Assembly: GCA_944324825.1 (NCBI GenBank) | Contig: CALUXU010000004.1 | Span: 119,854-183,853 of the forward strand | DNA from: Candidatus Gastranaerophilales bacterium | GTDB taxonomy: Bacteria > Cyanobacteriota > Vampirovibrionia > Gastranaerophilales > Gastranaerophilaceae | Reading direction: 5' to 3' | Length of the DNA: 64,000 nucleotides | Part shown: one piece after another, positions 16,768 through 28,797 of the stretch | How the letters are laid out: each line of letters starts with the position of its first letter | How positions within the stretch are numbered: position 1 is the first letter of the stretch | Notes under the pieces: generated by a model | What the model was told of the DNA's origin: nothing | Database searches by the model: none | The model's input: the letters and a program-made list of their open reading frames with translations, nothing else | Position numbers and translations under genes: made by a program

Positions 16768-19440
16768 ATGGTAAGAAGAGATTTGTTGGAAAAATGTCTT
16801 GAGGAGAGAATTCTTATTCTTGACGGGGCGATGGGGACTATGCTCCAGAAGTTTAACCTGTCAGAAGAAGACTACAGAGGTGAACGGTTTAAAAACCACC
16901 CAACGGAGCTAAAAGGGAATAACGAGCTTTTATCCGTTACAAAACCTGAGGTTATTAAAGATATTCATAAACAGTTTTTAGAAGCAGGTGCGGATATAAT
17001 TGAAGCAAATACTTTTTCCGCAAATTCAATCTCTCAAAAGGATTACGAATTAACCAACCTTGTAAAAGAATTAAATATTGAATCAGTAAGAATTGCAAAA
17101 GAGGCTGCAGAAGAATATTCAACACCTGATAAACCGCGTTTTGTTGCGGCATCAATCGGCCCTACAAATAAAACCGCATCAATATCTCCGGATGTTATGA
17201 ATCCTGCATATCGGGACATAACCTTCGATGATTTGGTTGCATCATACAAAGAACAGGCTGAAATATTGGCGGATTGCAAAGTTGATATTTTTCTTATTGA
17301 AACGATTTTTGATACATTGAATGCCAAAGCCGCCATTTATGCTATAAAACAAGTTTTGGCAGAAAAAAATCTTGATATCCCGATTATGATATCCGTAACA
17401 CTTTCCGATAAATCTGGAAGAACCTTATCAGGTCAGACGCTGGAAGCATTTTATTACAGTATAGAATTTGCAAACCCTCTGTCTGTCGGTCTAAATTGTT
17501 CTTTAGGGATTCACGATATGATTCCATATATTGAGGAATTATGCAAGTATTCAAAATTCAGAATAAGCCTTTATGCCAATGCAGGTTTGCCTAATGCGTT
17601 CGGGGAATATGAACAGACTCCGGAATATATGGCGGAAGGGTATAAAAAATTGGCAGAGGAAGGCGGTTTGAATATATGCGGCGGTTGCTGCGGAACAACT
17701 CCGGAGCATATCAAAGCTATTGCACAAGCGGTAAAAAATATAAAACCGCATAAAATAGAAAACAAATCCTCTTATCAAAGATATTCCGGACTGGAGCCGT
17801 TTATATATGACGGCAGACAAAATTTTGTCATGGTTGCGGAAAGAACAAATGTAACGGGCTCAAAGAAATTTGCAACACTAATCAAGGAACACAAGCTTGA
17901 CGAGGCTCTTGAAATCGCAAGAAGCCAGATAGAAAACGGGGCGAATATTATTGATATTAATATGGATGCGGATTTGGCAGATTCGAAAGCTCTTATGACA
18001 GAATTCTTAAATCTTGTTGCATCAGAGCCTGATATTGCAAGAGTGCCTGTAATGATTGATTCCTCTGATTTCAGAGTACTTGAGGCCGGGTTAAAATGCA
18101 CACAAGGAAAATCCATCGTCAATTCAATAAACCTGAAGGAGGGCGAGGAATATTTTATCAAAGAGGCTGTTAAAATCAGAGATTTAGGTGCCTCAATGAT
18201 TGTGATGGCCTTTGATGAAAAAGGTCAGGCTGATTCAATCGAAAGAAGAATTGAAATTGTAGACCGAGCCTACGATATCTTGGTTAATCGTTTAAATATA
18301 AGCCCGTCTGATATTATATTTGATTTAAATGTATTCCCTATTGCTACAGGGATACCTGCACACGATAACAATGCAGTGGATTTTATTGAAGCAACACGTA
18401 TTGTTAAACAAAAATATCCTGATGTTATGATTTCAGGCGGAATAAGTAATCTTTCATTCTCGTTTAGAGGGATGGGAGTGATTAGAAACGCGATACACGC
18501 AGTATTTTTATACCATGCAATTAATGCAGGGCTAAAAATGGGGATAGTGAATCCAGGCATGTTAGAGATTTATGACAACATTCCGGAGCCATTGAAGACT
18601 CTTGTCGAAGATGTTGTATTGAATAAATCGTCCGATGCAACCCAAAGACTTCTTGAATACGCAGAAACAATTAAAGCGGATAAAGCCTCTAGGGAAGAAA
18701 AAACTGACGACTGGAGAAAAGATTCCGTTGAAATCAGGCTTCAAAATGCTTTAATCAAAGGGATTAACAAACACCTTGAAGAAGATATAATCGAAGCATT
18801 AAAAACATATTCTCCGATTGATATTATTGAAAAAGTTCTGCTTGAGGGAATGAATCGAGTCGGAGTACTATTTGGCGACGGGAAAATGTTTCTTCCGCAG
18901 GTTGTAAAAAGCTCAAGAATTATGAAGGAAGCAGTCGATATTCTTCAATCACATTTCCAAAAATCCGACAGCGGAACTATCGGGAAAATTGTTATTGCAA
19001 CTGTAAAAGGTGATGTTCATGATATCGGAAAAAATATCTTGTCCTTGATTTTACAGTGCAATAATTTTGAAGTAATCGACCTTGGCGTTATGGTCAATTC
19101 ATCAGAAATACTTAAGGCTGCAGTCCAATATAAACCTGATATAGTCGGACTGTCAGGACTTATTACTCCATCTTTGGATGAGATGATAAACGTTGCGCAA
19201 ACAATGGATAAAGAGGGAATAAAGCTTCCTGCCATTATGATAGGCGGAGCAACAACAAGCAAACTCCATACGGCATTAAAGATTGCTCCAAATTATAACG
19301 GGCTTGTCGTACAGACAAATAATGCTTCGGAAGCCGCTGTTGCAGCGCAAAAAATAGTTATGAAGGATAGTGATTTTATAACAAATGTTATAAATGAACA
19401 AAAACAATTGCGAGAAGAATACGAGGCAAGTTTAAAATGA
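16768..19440 (+). CDS. metH: Cobalamin-dependent methionine synthase lacking the reactivation domain
   Basis: 890 residues. A homocysteine-binding barrel (1-320) has zinc ligands C244, C307 and C308 (GLNCS and GGCCGT). A methyltetrahydrofolate-binding barrel spans about 345-610. The B12 cap and Rossmann domains (about 650-890) have the cobalamin signature DVHDIG at 749-754. E. coli MetH continues for about 330 more residues with the AdoMet reactivation domain, which is absent here; the gene stops just after the B12 domain. Repair of oxidised cobalamin must rely on another protein or be unnecessary in anaerobic life. The stop overlaps the next gene as ATGA. Confidence 0.95.
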   Translation: MVRRDLLEKCLEERILILDGAMGTMLQKFNLSEEDYRGERFKNHPTELKGNNELLSVTKPEVIKDIHKQFLEAGADIIEANTFSANSISQKDYELTNLVKELNIESVRIAKEAAEEYSTPDKPRFVAASIGPTNKTASISPDVMNPAYRDITFDDLVASYKEQAEILADCKVDIFLIETIFDTLNAKAAIYAIKQVLAEKNLDIPIMISVTLSDKSGRTLSGQTLEAFYYSIEFANPLSVGLNCSLGIHDMIPYIEELCKYSKFRISLYANAGLPNAFGEYEQTPEYMAEGYKKLAEEGGLNICGGCCGTTPEHIKAIAQAVKNIKPHKIENKSSYQRYSGLEPFIYDGRQNFVMVAERTNVTGSKKFATLIKEHKLDEALEIARSQIENGANIIDINMDADLADSKALMTEFLNLVASEPDIARVPVMIDSSDFRVLEAGLKCTQGKSIVNSINLKEGEEYFIKEAVKIRDLGASMIVMAFDEKGQADSIERRIEIVDRAYDILVNRLNISPSDIIFDLNVFPIATGIPAHDNNAVDFIEATRIVKQKYPDVMISGGISNLSFSFRGMGVIRNAIHAVFLYHAINAGLKMGIVNPGMLEIYDNIPEPLKTLVEDVVLNKSSDATQRLLEYAETIKADKASREEKTDDWRKDSVEIRLQNALIKGINKHLEEDIIEALKTYSPIDIIEKVLLEGMNRVGVLFGDGKMFLPQVVKSSRIMKEAVDILQSHFQKSDSGTIGKIVIATVKGDVHDIGKNILSLILQCNNFEVIDLGVMVNSSEILKAAVQYKPDIVGLSGLITPSLDEMINVAQTMDKEGIKLPAIMIGGATTSKLHTALKIAPNYNGLVVQTNNASEAAVAAQKIVMKDSDFITNVINEQKQLREEYEASLK

Positions 19441-21272
19441 AAACACCTTTTTTAGAAAAGTTAAATACAACACCGTTAATTTTTGACGGTGCAATGGGTA
19501 CTCTTTTATATGAAAAAGGTATATTTTTAAATGCCTGCTACGACGAATTGAACCTTTCAAGACCTGATTTGATAAGAAGTATTCATCAGGAATATATTGA
19601 TGCCGGAGCAGATGTAATACTAACAAATACATTCGGCGCAAATAAAATAAAGCTGGAAAAATTCGGACTTGCAGAGAAGGTTAAAGAAATTAATCAGGCA
19701 GGTGTAAGACTTGCTAAAGAAGCTGCAGGCGATAATGATATCTATATTCTGGCATCTGTCGGGTCAAATCTTCACAGCGGAGAGATTTTGACATCTGAAA
19801 ATATTGATACGATTAAAGCTAGTTATAGAGAACAAATCTCCGCCCTTACGGAATCAGGAATCGACGGAATTATTTTTGAAACCTTCCTGGATATAGAGGA
19901 ATTGACTCTGGCTGCAGAAATTGCAAAAGAGTTTGATATTCCTGTTATCGGTTCAATGACTCTGACAAAAGAAATGGAAACTCCTAAAGGACTTAGTATA
20001 ACCGTTGCGATGGAAAAATTAAACGATTGTGCATTCTTTGATGCTCTGGGGTTAAATTGCAGCATAGGCCCTCACGCAATGTTAAGTGCCGTTGAAAAAG
20101 TTATCGATAAAATAACAAAGCCTTTAGTCGTTCAGCCTAATGCCGGACATCCGCAAAAAATGGATGGCAGAATGATTTATCTGAGCACCCCGGAATACTT
20201 TACATCATATTGTAAGAATTATATCAGTTTAGGTGTTATGGGTGTCGGCGGGTGCTGTGGAACGAATCCGGAGCATATAAAAGAGATGTCCGGAACAATC
20301 AAGGCACTGACCGGTGTAAAAAAACACGTTGAAATAAATAAAATTGAAATTGGAAATACCGATATTAAAGTTACACCAACAAGTGAAAAAAGTAACTTTG
20401 CAAAGAAATTATTCAATAATGAAAAAGTTGTATCAATAGAGATTACGCCACCAAGGTCTATTGATATGACACCGATGCTTGAAAAAGTTCAGCAGTGTAA
20501 AAATTTTGGGGTTGATGCAATAAATATTCCGGACGGTCCTCGTGCCAGTGCAAGAATTTCACCTATGGTTGCCGCGTTAATGATAGAACAAAAAATCGGA
20601 ATAGAAGTAATTTTACATTACTGCTGCCGTGACAGAAACCTTATAGGTATGCAGTCAGACTTATTAGGCGGATATGCTGCCGGAATAAAAAACTATCTTG
20701 TAATAACGGGCGACCCGCCGAAACTTGGAAACTACCCGCAGGCAACGGCGGTATTTGATGTCGATGCGGTTGGCCTGACAAAAGTTATACATAATCTAAA
20801 CCACGGAGAAGATATTGCAGGAAACCCTATTAATCCGCCGACCTCTATACTGATAGGTGTAGGAGCCAATCCTTGTGCCGTTAATATAGAAAAAGAAATT
20901 CAACATTTTTATAACAAGGTTGACGCAGGCGCAGAATACGTTATGACTCAGCCTGTATTTGATGCGGATACTCTTTTAAGGTTTATTGATACAACCTCTA
21001 AATATAAGAAAACGATTCCAACAGTTGCAGGAATCTGGCCTTTAGTATCTTTAAAGAACGCTTCGTTCTTAAAAAATGAAGTTCCGGGAGTTGAAATTCC
21101 TGACAGCATAATTGAGAGAATGTCAAAAGCCCAAACCAAAGAAGACGGTGTGAAAATAGGGATAGAAATTGCACACGAAATCAAAGAAAAAATAGATTCC
21201 TCCGTTCAAGGATATCAAATAAGTGCCCCGTTTGGAAGAGTCGATTTAGCTTTACAGGTCATCCGCAACTAA
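19437..21272 (+). CDS. Bifunctional homocysteine S-methyltransferase / methylenetetrahydrofolate reductase
   Basis: 611 residues, YitJ-type fusion. An N-terminal homocysteine methyltransferase barrel (about 1-290; FDGAMGTLL, GLNCSIGP, GGCCGTNPEH) has the zinc cysteines. A MetF-type reductase barrel follows (about 320-611; SIEITPPRS, DGPRASAR, VITGDPPKLG). The reductase makes the 5-methyl-THF used by MetH, so the two-gene operon holds the whole methyl branch plus a second homocysteine methyltransferase domain. Start overlaps the metH stop by 4 nt. The 3' end overlaps the convergent small gene by 21 nt. Confidence 0.93.
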   Translation: MKTPFLEKLNTTPLIFDGAMGTLLYEKGIFLNACYDELNLSRPDLIRSIHQEYIDAGADVILTNTFGANKIKLEKFGLAEKVKEINQAGVRLAKEAAGDNDIYILASVGSNLHSGEILTSENIDTIKASYREQISALTESGIDGIIFETFLDIEELTLAAEIAKEFDIPVIGSMTLTKEMETPKGLSITVAMEKLNDCAFFDALGLNCSIGPHAMLSAVEKVIDKITKPLVVQPNAGHPQKMDGRMIYLSTPEYFTSYCKNYISLGVMGVGGCCGTNPEHIKEMSGTIKALTGVKKHVEINKIEIGNTDIKVTPTSEKSNFAKKLFNNEKVVSIEITPPRSIDMTPMLEKVQQCKNFGVDAINIPDGPRASARISPMVAALMIEQKIGIEVILHYCCRDRNLIGMQSDLLGGYAAGIKNYLVITGDPPKLGNYPQATAVFDVDAVGLTKVIHNLNHGEDIAGNPINPPTSILIGVGANPCAVNIEKEIQHFYNKVDAGAEYVMTQPVFDADTLLRFIDTTSKYKKTIPTVAGIWPLVSLKNASFLKNEVPGVEIPDSIIERMSKAQTKEDGVKIGIEIAHEIKEKIDSSVQGYQISAPFGRVDLALQVIRN

Positions 21273-21620
21273 ATTTGTCTGCGGCATAGCTTTGGCCATT
21301 TTCACTTGCGGAAGATAAGGAATTATATATACGGTTCCGTCTTCCGGATTAATAAAATCTTTTGCAGATGCAATATTCTTATCAAGCTTGTCCAAATTAA
21401 AAATTTCAGTATTATCTTGATTTATACTAAAATTATCATTTTTGCTGCCTGAAAAATTTGAAGGTGAAATATTGGTTAATATCGCAGATGACAAAACAAT
21501 TGCCGGAAGCATAGTCATTTTATTTGAGGAAGAATTGTTGTTTTTATTCTCTGTTCTTTTATTCTTATGTCTTATTCCGGTAAAATTTGTTGAATTATTC
21601 ATAAAATTAATTGTATTCAT
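21252..21620 (-). CDS. Small protein with N-terminal F-x-G tag, unknown function
   Basis: 122 residues. It opens MNTINFMNNSTNFTGIRHK: Asn-rich, then NFTG and basic residues. This is the short N-terminal pattern shared by several proteins in the window. A hydrophobic stretch (MLPAIVLSSAILTNI, about 36-50) may cross a membrane. The remainder is polar. It lies 11 nt after the 21632 gene on the same strand, so the two form an operon driven by the shared-type promoter at 22037-22067. Not recognised. Confidence 0.6.
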   Translation of the reverse strand: MNTINFMNNSTNFTGIRHKNKRTENKNNNSSSNKMTMLPAIVLSSAILTNISPSNFSGSKNDNFSINQDNTEIFNLDKLDKNIASAKDFINPEDGTVYIIPYLPQVKMAKAMPQTNLVADDL

Positions 21621-21631
21621 AAATACACACC

Positions 21632-22009
21632 CTATCTGATTTTTTCTATCTTATCACCTTCGATGTCATAATAAATGCTATGATTTCTATAATCATATAC
21701 ACATTTTACACCATCCGTTTTTTCAATGATATATTCAGGTACGTTATCCCCGTTTACATCTTCAACCTTTACTGATTTTGTATCATCCTGATTGTATTCT
21801 TCTATAAAATCCGCAGTTAATTCTTTTTTCTGGATGTTATCATTTATTTGGTAAATACCCATGACCGGCATGGCAATCATCATACCTTTAACGATATATG
21901 GAGTAATTCCTTGCTGCTGATTAATTGATGGAGGCGGGAGCTGTGCTTTTTTATCTTGTTTTGCTCGTCCGAATTGGGGTGAAAAATGTTGAACAGAAGT
22001 GATATTCAT
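21632..22009 (-). CDS. Small protein with N-terminal F-G tag and a Ca-binding-like loop
   Basis: 125 residues. It begins MNITSVQHFSPQFGRAKQD, the shared N-terminal motif. A hydrophobic segment lies at about 43-57 (KGMMIAMPVMGIYQI). The C-terminal part contains VEDVNGDNVPEYIIE, a D-x-N-x-D loop like those in FG-GAP/dockerin-type calcium sites, followed by beta strands. First gene of a two-gene operon with a good ribosome binding site and a TAGCAA-type promoter. Function unknown. Confidence 0.6.
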   Translation of the reverse strand: MNITSVQHFSPQFGRAKQDKKAQLPPPSINQQQGITPYIVKGMMIAMPVMGIYQINDNIQKKELTADFIEEYNQDDTKSVKVEDVNGDNVPEYIIEKTDGVKCVYDYRNHSIYYDIEGDKIEKIR

Positions 22010-22036
22010 AATATAAACTCCTATTTGTAATATGTT

Positions 22037-22067
22037 TATTTAAAACTCCAAAAAATATTTTTTGCTA
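22037..22067 (-). promoter_or_regulatory. Shared TAGCAA-type promoter of the 21632-21252 operon
   Basis: On the minus strand TAGCAA (22067-22062) leading an A-rich run, a 19-nt spacer, TAAATA (22042-22037). Confidence 0.55.
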
Positions 22068-22175
22068 GTAAAAATTGAAATATTAATTTTTTGTTTATTT
22101 TTTAAGGTTTTATAAAAAAGAGTGCTTAAATGATAATGTAGAAATAAAAATATTATATTAAGTAAGGAGATATAA

Positions 22176-24008
<1,833 letters not shown>

Positions 24009-24071
24009 GGGTAAAGGGGTAAAGTGGTAAATGAATTTGCTTAAATGCCTGCTTACCCGCTAATAGATTAT

Positions 24072-24105
24072 AATAAGTCCGGTCAAATGGCCGGACTTAT
24101 TTATT
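24072..24105 (+). terminator. Terminator of dnaK
   Basis: AATAAGTCCGG (24072-24082), 8-nt loop, CCGGACTTATT (24091-24101), followed by TATT. Confidence 0.85.
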
Positions 24106-24142
24106 AATTATGTTAATATTTATGTCGAAAAGTATATACTAC

Positions 24143-24174
24143 TAGCAAAAAAACTCAAATTCCCGGTTTAAAAT
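24143..24174 (+). promoter_or_regulatory. Shared TAGCAA-type promoter of the helicase gene
   Basis: TAGCAA (24143-24148) leading seven A, a 20-nt spacer, TAAAAT (24169-24174). A 10-bp palindrome AGTATATACT (24131-24140) lies immediately upstream. Confidence 0.6.
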
Positions 24175-24197
24175 AACATAAACTGTGGAGAAATTAT

Positions 24198-26540
24198 ATG
24201 CATATACTTAACCGCCCCAACCTCTTGGGAATTCAATCAACAAATTTTAGACAAAATGTTAACCAAACAAATACTGTTGCCCCGCAAATAAATCATAAGG
24301 AGTTAAACCTTAATCATTTAAATCCGGCAAACCGCTCATTGGTTAAATTTACCGGATATACTCCAGATTTTAAAAAGACATTAGATGATAACTATTTTAA
24401 TCTGCCTATAGACAAAGAAACAAACAAAGCGTTTAAACCTGATGTATATCAGAAAGCTGCGGCAGAAAATTTGTATAAAGGAAATGATGTTGTTGTTGCA
24501 GCTCCAACCGGAACAGGTAAAACCGCAATAGCTCATTATGTTATACAAAAAAACTTGAATGAGGGGAAAAAGACATTTTATACAGCTCCTCTTAAAGCGT
24601 TAAGCAACGATAAAGTAAGAGAGTTTGAAAAAATATACGGACCACAAAACGTAGGTCTATTAACCGGCGACAGAAAGGTTAATAAAAATGCACCGATTGT
24701 GATTATGACAACAGAAGTCTATCGGAACATGCTGATGCAAAATGCAATGAATAATCACAACCCTATTTTAAAAGATTTAAAAACAGTAGTTTTTGATGAA
24801 CTTCATTACTTAGCTGATGAAGACAGAGGCGGAGTATGGGAACAATCTATTCTCTTCACAAAACCTAAAACACAAATTCTTGCTCTTTCAGGAACGATGG
24901 GAAATGCCGATAAAATTACTGATTGGATTGCTTCCACCAAAGGACACGGAACATCGGAAAAAGTGACTCCTGATGAAAATTATAGAGCACTGGAAACCAG
25001 AAAACCTCATACAGTTTTAATCAACGTACCGTCAGAAAACAGGCATGTACCGCTGGAGTTTAATGTTGTTAAATTAGAACATAAACAACAATCGTACGAT
25101 AAAAAAGGAATGAAGCCGGGTAAAGCTAGTAAAATGAGTCAAAAAGACCCGATTGAAATGTTACCGACAAACGATGATTATATTGCAATGGTAAATAAGT
25201 TGAAGAAGGAAGACAAGCTTCCTGCAATATTCTTTGTATTCAGTAAACGTAAATCAAAAGATCTGTTAAATGAAATGAAATTCAACGGGCCATCGCTTAC
25301 AACACCTGCCGAAGCAAAGAAAATTGCAAAAACTATTCATAACTACCAAAAACAAGGGAAATATTTAGGAGAATTGTTGGATGAAGAAGCTTTAACAAGA
25401 GGTTATGCTATTCACAATGCCGGTATGCTTCCGGAGCAAAAAGAACTTATTGAATCATTGTTCCAACAAAAGCTTGTAAAAGTTGCGTTTGCAACAGAAA
25501 CATTATCCGCAGGTATTAATATGCCGGCAAGAACAACAGTTATATCAAGTCTTATGAAGCCTGTAAGCACAAAGGTTAATGAAGACGGGAAAAGAATGCT
25601 AATGCCAAATGAATTTCACCAAATGGCAGGCAGAGCCGGTCGAAGAGGTATAGACAAAAAAGGTTATACATACTGTATGGCTTGCAACAATGCTCAGGAA
25701 AAGGGGTTCAAAAAACTTATATCTGAAAAAGCAAATGATATTGAAAGCCACTTAAAAACAGATTTTTCGTTTATTGCAAACGTTGATAAGAACTTTAACA
25801 GCAAAGAATTTTTAAATAATTTCTATGAAAAATCTTTGTATGCCTATGATAAAGATCCTGCTGTCCGAGCAATGAAATCAAGCGCTCTGGTTGATGATTT
25901 TTATAACAAAGAAAGTATTTTAAAGGATAATTACTTTATAACATCAGATAACAAAGTAACACCAAAAGGTGAGTTATTAGCACAATTAAACGGTTACGAA
26001 CAAATACCGGTTATTGATGCTGTTTATAATCAGGATTTGAAAGGTTTATCCCCTCAGCAGCTGGCAGGCTACGCGGCAGGTTTAGCAACTCTTTCCACCG
26101 AAGAGCAAAAAGGTATGGGAGATTCAATGGTGCCTTTTGAAGATGAACACCTTGAAAATAAAGCTATGGATTTATCCGAACGAGTTTTTGAATACAATAC
26201 TGATGTGTATCCTCGCCTTGGACAAGAGCTGCATTTGAATATGGATGCAATGAAGCACGTCTATAAGTGGGCCGATTTGAATGATGAAAACCAATCCTCT
26301 ACTCAAAACTGGGGAAAAATGTTCAAAGGTGATACCGGATTCAAGATAAAAGATGAAGGTACTCTGTTTAAAGAAATTACAATGACGACCGATTTATTAA
26401 AACAAATCAGTGATATTGCTGAATACGGTAAAAATGAATCAGTAAATGTTCATGATAAACGTTATTATTCTAATTTGCAGGATACGGCAGTTGAAGCAAT
26501 AGATTTGATTAACAGAAAACCTGCAAAACAGGATGAATAA
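24198..26540 (+). CDS. Ski2-like DEAD/DEAH-box helicase with N-terminal F-T-G tag
   Basis: 780 residues. The polar N-terminal extension (1-80) contains LVKFTGYTP at 48-56, the tag shared with other proteins here. RecA-like domain 1 has Walker A APTGTGKT (102-109), DELH (200-203) and LSGTM. Domain 2 has ETLSAGINMPAR and QMAGRAGRRG (475-484). The Q-M-A-GRAGR-x-G form is that of Ski2/Mtr4/Hel308 superfamily 2 helicases acting on RNA or DNA. The C-terminal 250 residues are helical and not assigned. It has a Shine-Dalgarno and the shared promoter; no partner gene adjacent. Confidence 0.88.
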   Translation: MHILNRPNLLGIQSTNFRQNVNQTNTVAPQINHKELNLNHLNPANRSLVKFTGYTPDFKKTLDDNYFNLPIDKETNKAFKPDVYQKAAAENLYKGNDVVVAAPTGTGKTAIAHYVIQKNLNEGKKTFYTAPLKALSNDKVREFEKIYGPQNVGLLTGDRKVNKNAPIVIMTTEVYRNMLMQNAMNNHNPILKDLKTVVFDELHYLADEDRGGVWEQSILFTKPKTQILALSGTMGNADKITDWIASTKGHGTSEKVTPDENYRALETRKPHTVLINVPSENRHVPLEFNVVKLEHKQQSYDKKGMKPGKASKMSQKDPIEMLPTNDDYIAMVNKLKKEDKLPAIFFVFSKRKSKDLLNEMKFNGPSLTTPAEAKKIAKTIHNYQKQGKYLGELLDEEALTRGYAIHNAGMLPEQKELIESLFQQKLVKVAFATETLSAGINMPARTTVISSLMKPVSTKVNEDGKRMLMPNEFHQMAGRAGRRGIDKKGYTYCMACNNAQEKGFKKLISEKANDIESHLKTDFSFIANVDKNFNSKEFLNNFYEKSLYAYDKDPAVRAMKSSALVDDFYNKESILKDNYFITSDNKVTPKGELLAQLNGYEQIPVIDAVYNQDLKGLSPQQLAGYAAGLATLSTEEQKGMGDSMVPFEDEHLENKAMDLSERVFEYNTDVYPRLGQELHLNMDAMKHVYKWADLNDENQSSTQNWGKMFKGDTGFKIKDEGTLFKEITMTTDLLKQISDIAEYGKNESVNVHDKRYYSNLQDTAVEAIDLINRKPAKQDE

Positions 26541-26609
26541 ACTTTACTCTATTTAACTTATTTTCAGAGGCGATTCTATACGATACAATAAAATCGGATA
26601 GATAACTGT

Positions 26610-28382
26610 ATGAAAAATTATAATATAAGAAAAGCTAAACTTATTATCTGGGATTTGGATGAAACTTTCTGGGGTGGGGTTCTCTCTGAAAACGAAATCA
26701 CATTTAAACCTGAGATTCTTAAATTTATTGAAGAGTTGGTTACTAAAGGTATAATGAACTCTATATGTTCTAAAAACAGTTTTTATCAGGCAAAATATGC
26801 GTTCATTAACTCCGGAAACAAAAAGATATGGGATTATTTTATATTCCCGTCAATAAATTGGAAGCCTAAAGGAGAGCGAGTAAAAAATATTATTTCTAAA
26901 GCTGCCTTAAGAGAAGAAAATGTTATTTTTATTGATGATAACCCTGCGAATCTTAATGAGGCAAAATTTTACTGTCCGAATATAATGACGGCGGTACCTT
27001 CTCAAATCAAGAAAATGGCAGAAGAATTATACATTGTTAATGATTATGATTTTGAACATACAAGATTAAAACAATACAAAACACTTGAAGCAAAGGTTAA
27101 AGAAAAAGAATCGACCAATATTTCAAATGAAGAATTTCTTCGAAATTCAAAAATAAAAATAACCATTAAATCAGATTGCGAAAACAATATAGAGCGTATA
27201 CTAAAACTAATTTCACGTTCTAACCAATTAAATTTTACGAAAAACAGAGTAGAAAAAGACGTTCTTCTGGAGCAAATTAATAACAGCAATTACGAATCCG
27301 CCTATATTGAGGCTCAGGATAAATACGGAAATTACGGTATATGTGGCTTTTATACTCTTGATAAAGTAAATAACTCTCTCATTCATTTTTTGTTTTCCTG
27401 CAGAATATTAGGAATGGGAATAGAGCAATTTGTGTATTCAAGACTTAATTACCCTAAAATAAAAATAAACGGTGAAACAGCAGTCCTTTTACAGAAGAAT
27501 TTTTACCCGGATTGGATTGAATTGACTGATGAATTGGATATTGTAGAGCAAACGAACAGCGTAAATAACAATATAAATATTCTATTTAAGGGGCCTTGTG
27601 ATTTATTGTCTTCACTGGATTATATTGATACTGCCTGTAATATTGATACCGAATTTCCTTATTGGAATAAACATTTGGCTTACGTGATAAACCATACGCA
27701 TACAGCATATATTGTGCAGACGCATAGATTACCGGAAACTGAGTTGCTGAATTTAACAAAACAGTTTCCTTATCCGCCGAAGGAAGAATTTCACACTAAT
27801 TTCTTTGACAAAAAATATGACATAATATTTTTAAGTCTTTTAACCTCTGCTCATAGCGGTCTGTATATGAATAAAAATAATGGCGAATATGCTATTTTTG
27901 GTTTTGCGGAATGCGATATAACAGATGAAAATAATTGGGAATCTCTGTTATCGACAATCCCAGAGAATATGAAGGAAAAAAATCTTGTAATGCTGAAAGA
28001 TTTTAAAGAGAACTACACCTTCTTAGGAAATCCACCGGTAGAGGAAATTATCAAGAATCTTGAATATATACGTAAGAATCTTTCTGAAAAAACACAACTT
28101 ATAATCATTCTCGGAAGTGAAATCCCGACAGAAAAAATCCAACCGGGATATAAAGATATGGCAAATAAACATTCTATATTAAACAGGGCAGTCGAAAAAT
28201 TTGCCGAAAATTATAAAAATATTACCCTGATTAATCTGACGGATTTTATTAAAGATGATGAGGACTATACAACCTGTATCAACCATTTTTCACGCAGAGT
28301 TTATGTAGATATGGCAAAAGCCTTTGTCGATATTGCAAATGAAAAACTCGGGCAGGAATATTTATCGGTAAAATCGGAATAA
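26610..28382 (+). CDS. FkbH-like protein (HAD phosphatase-type plus SGNH-like domain)
   Basis: 590 residues. An N-terminal HAD domain (about 8-150) has the nucleophile motif IIWDLDETFWGG and FIDDNPANL. The second part (about 170-295), with LFSCRILGMGIEQFVYSRL, matches the acyltransferase-like region of FkbH proteins. The C-terminal half looks like an SGNH/GDSL hydrolase-type domain. FkbH proteins load glyceryl units from bisphosphoglycerate onto acyl carrier proteins or act in polyketide and glycan modification. No carrier protein is adjacent. No Shine-Dalgarno; a TAGATA box lies 5 nt before the ATG. Confidence 0.75.
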   Translation: MKNYNIRKAKLIIWDLDETFWGGVLSENEITFKPEILKFIEELVTKGIMNSICSKNSFYQAKYAFINSGNKKIWDYFIFPSINWKPKGERVKNIISKAALREENVIFIDDNPANLNEAKFYCPNIMTAVPSQIKKMAEELYIVNDYDFEHTRLKQYKTLEAKVKEKESTNISNEEFLRNSKIKITIKSDCENNIERILKLISRSNQLNFTKNRVEKDVLLEQINNSNYESAYIEAQDKYGNYGICGFYTLDKVNNSLIHFLFSCRILGMGIEQFVYSRLNYPKIKINGETAVLLQKNFYPDWIELTDELDIVEQTNSVNNNINILFKGPCDLLSSLDYIDTACNIDTEFPYWNKHLAYVINHTHTAYIVQTHRLPETELLNLTKQFPYPPKEEFHTNFFDKKYDIIFLSLLTSAHSGLYMNKNNGEYAIFGFAECDITDENNWESLLSTIPENMKEKNLVMLKDFKENYTFLGNPPVEEIIKNLEYIRKNLSEKTQLIIILGSEIPTEKIQPGYKDMANKHSILNRAVEKFAENYKNITLINLTDFIKDDEDYTTCINHFSRRVYVDMAKAFVDIANEKLGQEYLSVKSE

Positions 28383-28392
28383 ACATAATAAA

Positions 28393-28430
28393 ACCTCGCA
28401 CTTTTAAAAGCACGAGGTTAATTTTTATTA
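28393..28430. terminator. Bidirectional terminator between convergent genes
   Basis: AACCTCG (28393-28399) and CGAGGTT (28414-28420) around an A/T loop, with T-rich tails on both strands. It serves the FkbH-like gene and the minus-strand 28441 gene. Confidence 0.85.
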
Positions 28431-28440
28431 ATCTGAAATA

Positions 28441-28797
28441 CTAGCTTAAAGATAATAAAGATTTTACTGAGCGAGCGTTTTCTCTCACTTCTTCATCAGA
28501 ATGCATATTAATTGTATCGTCTAAAATTTTGATAGCTTCTGATTTGTTTTCCAAATTTAATATTTCGTTGATTGTTGACATAGCAACAACCGGGCTCATA
28601 TCATTAATTCCTTTACCTTTATTAATGATAACGACTTTGAGAGCATCGTGTATATTTTTGCGTACAAGCACTTGAGATGTTAATTCTCTGATTTCATCAT
28701 CTTGAGAATTAGTTCCCAACTCTTCCAATACTGCAATTGATTCATTATCTTCGTGTTTACCTAATGTTTCAATAATCTTTTTAATTTTTTTATTCAT
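28441..28797 (-). CDS. Small helical (HEAT-like) protein, unknown
   Basis: 118 residues, entirely helical in pattern. Repeating units of the type SIAVLEELGT..DDEIRELTSQVL and EAIKILDDTINMHSDEEVRENARSV resemble two or three HEAT-like repeats, typically protein-binding. No signal peptide. The ATG overlaps the stop of the upstream gene (TAATG), so the two are coupled. Not recognised. Confidence 0.65.
   Translation of the reverse strand: MNKKIKKIIETLGKHEDNESIAVLEELGTNSQDDEIRELTSQVLVRKNIHDALKVVIINKGKGINDMSPVVAMSTINEILNLENKSEAIKILDDTINMHSDEEVRENARSVKSLLSLS

Noticed and set aside
22125..22140. Sequence GAGTGCTTAA before dnaK, resembling half of a CIRCE operator
   Set aside because: The left half (TTAGCACTC at 9-nt spacing) is absent, so an HrcA site is not supported.
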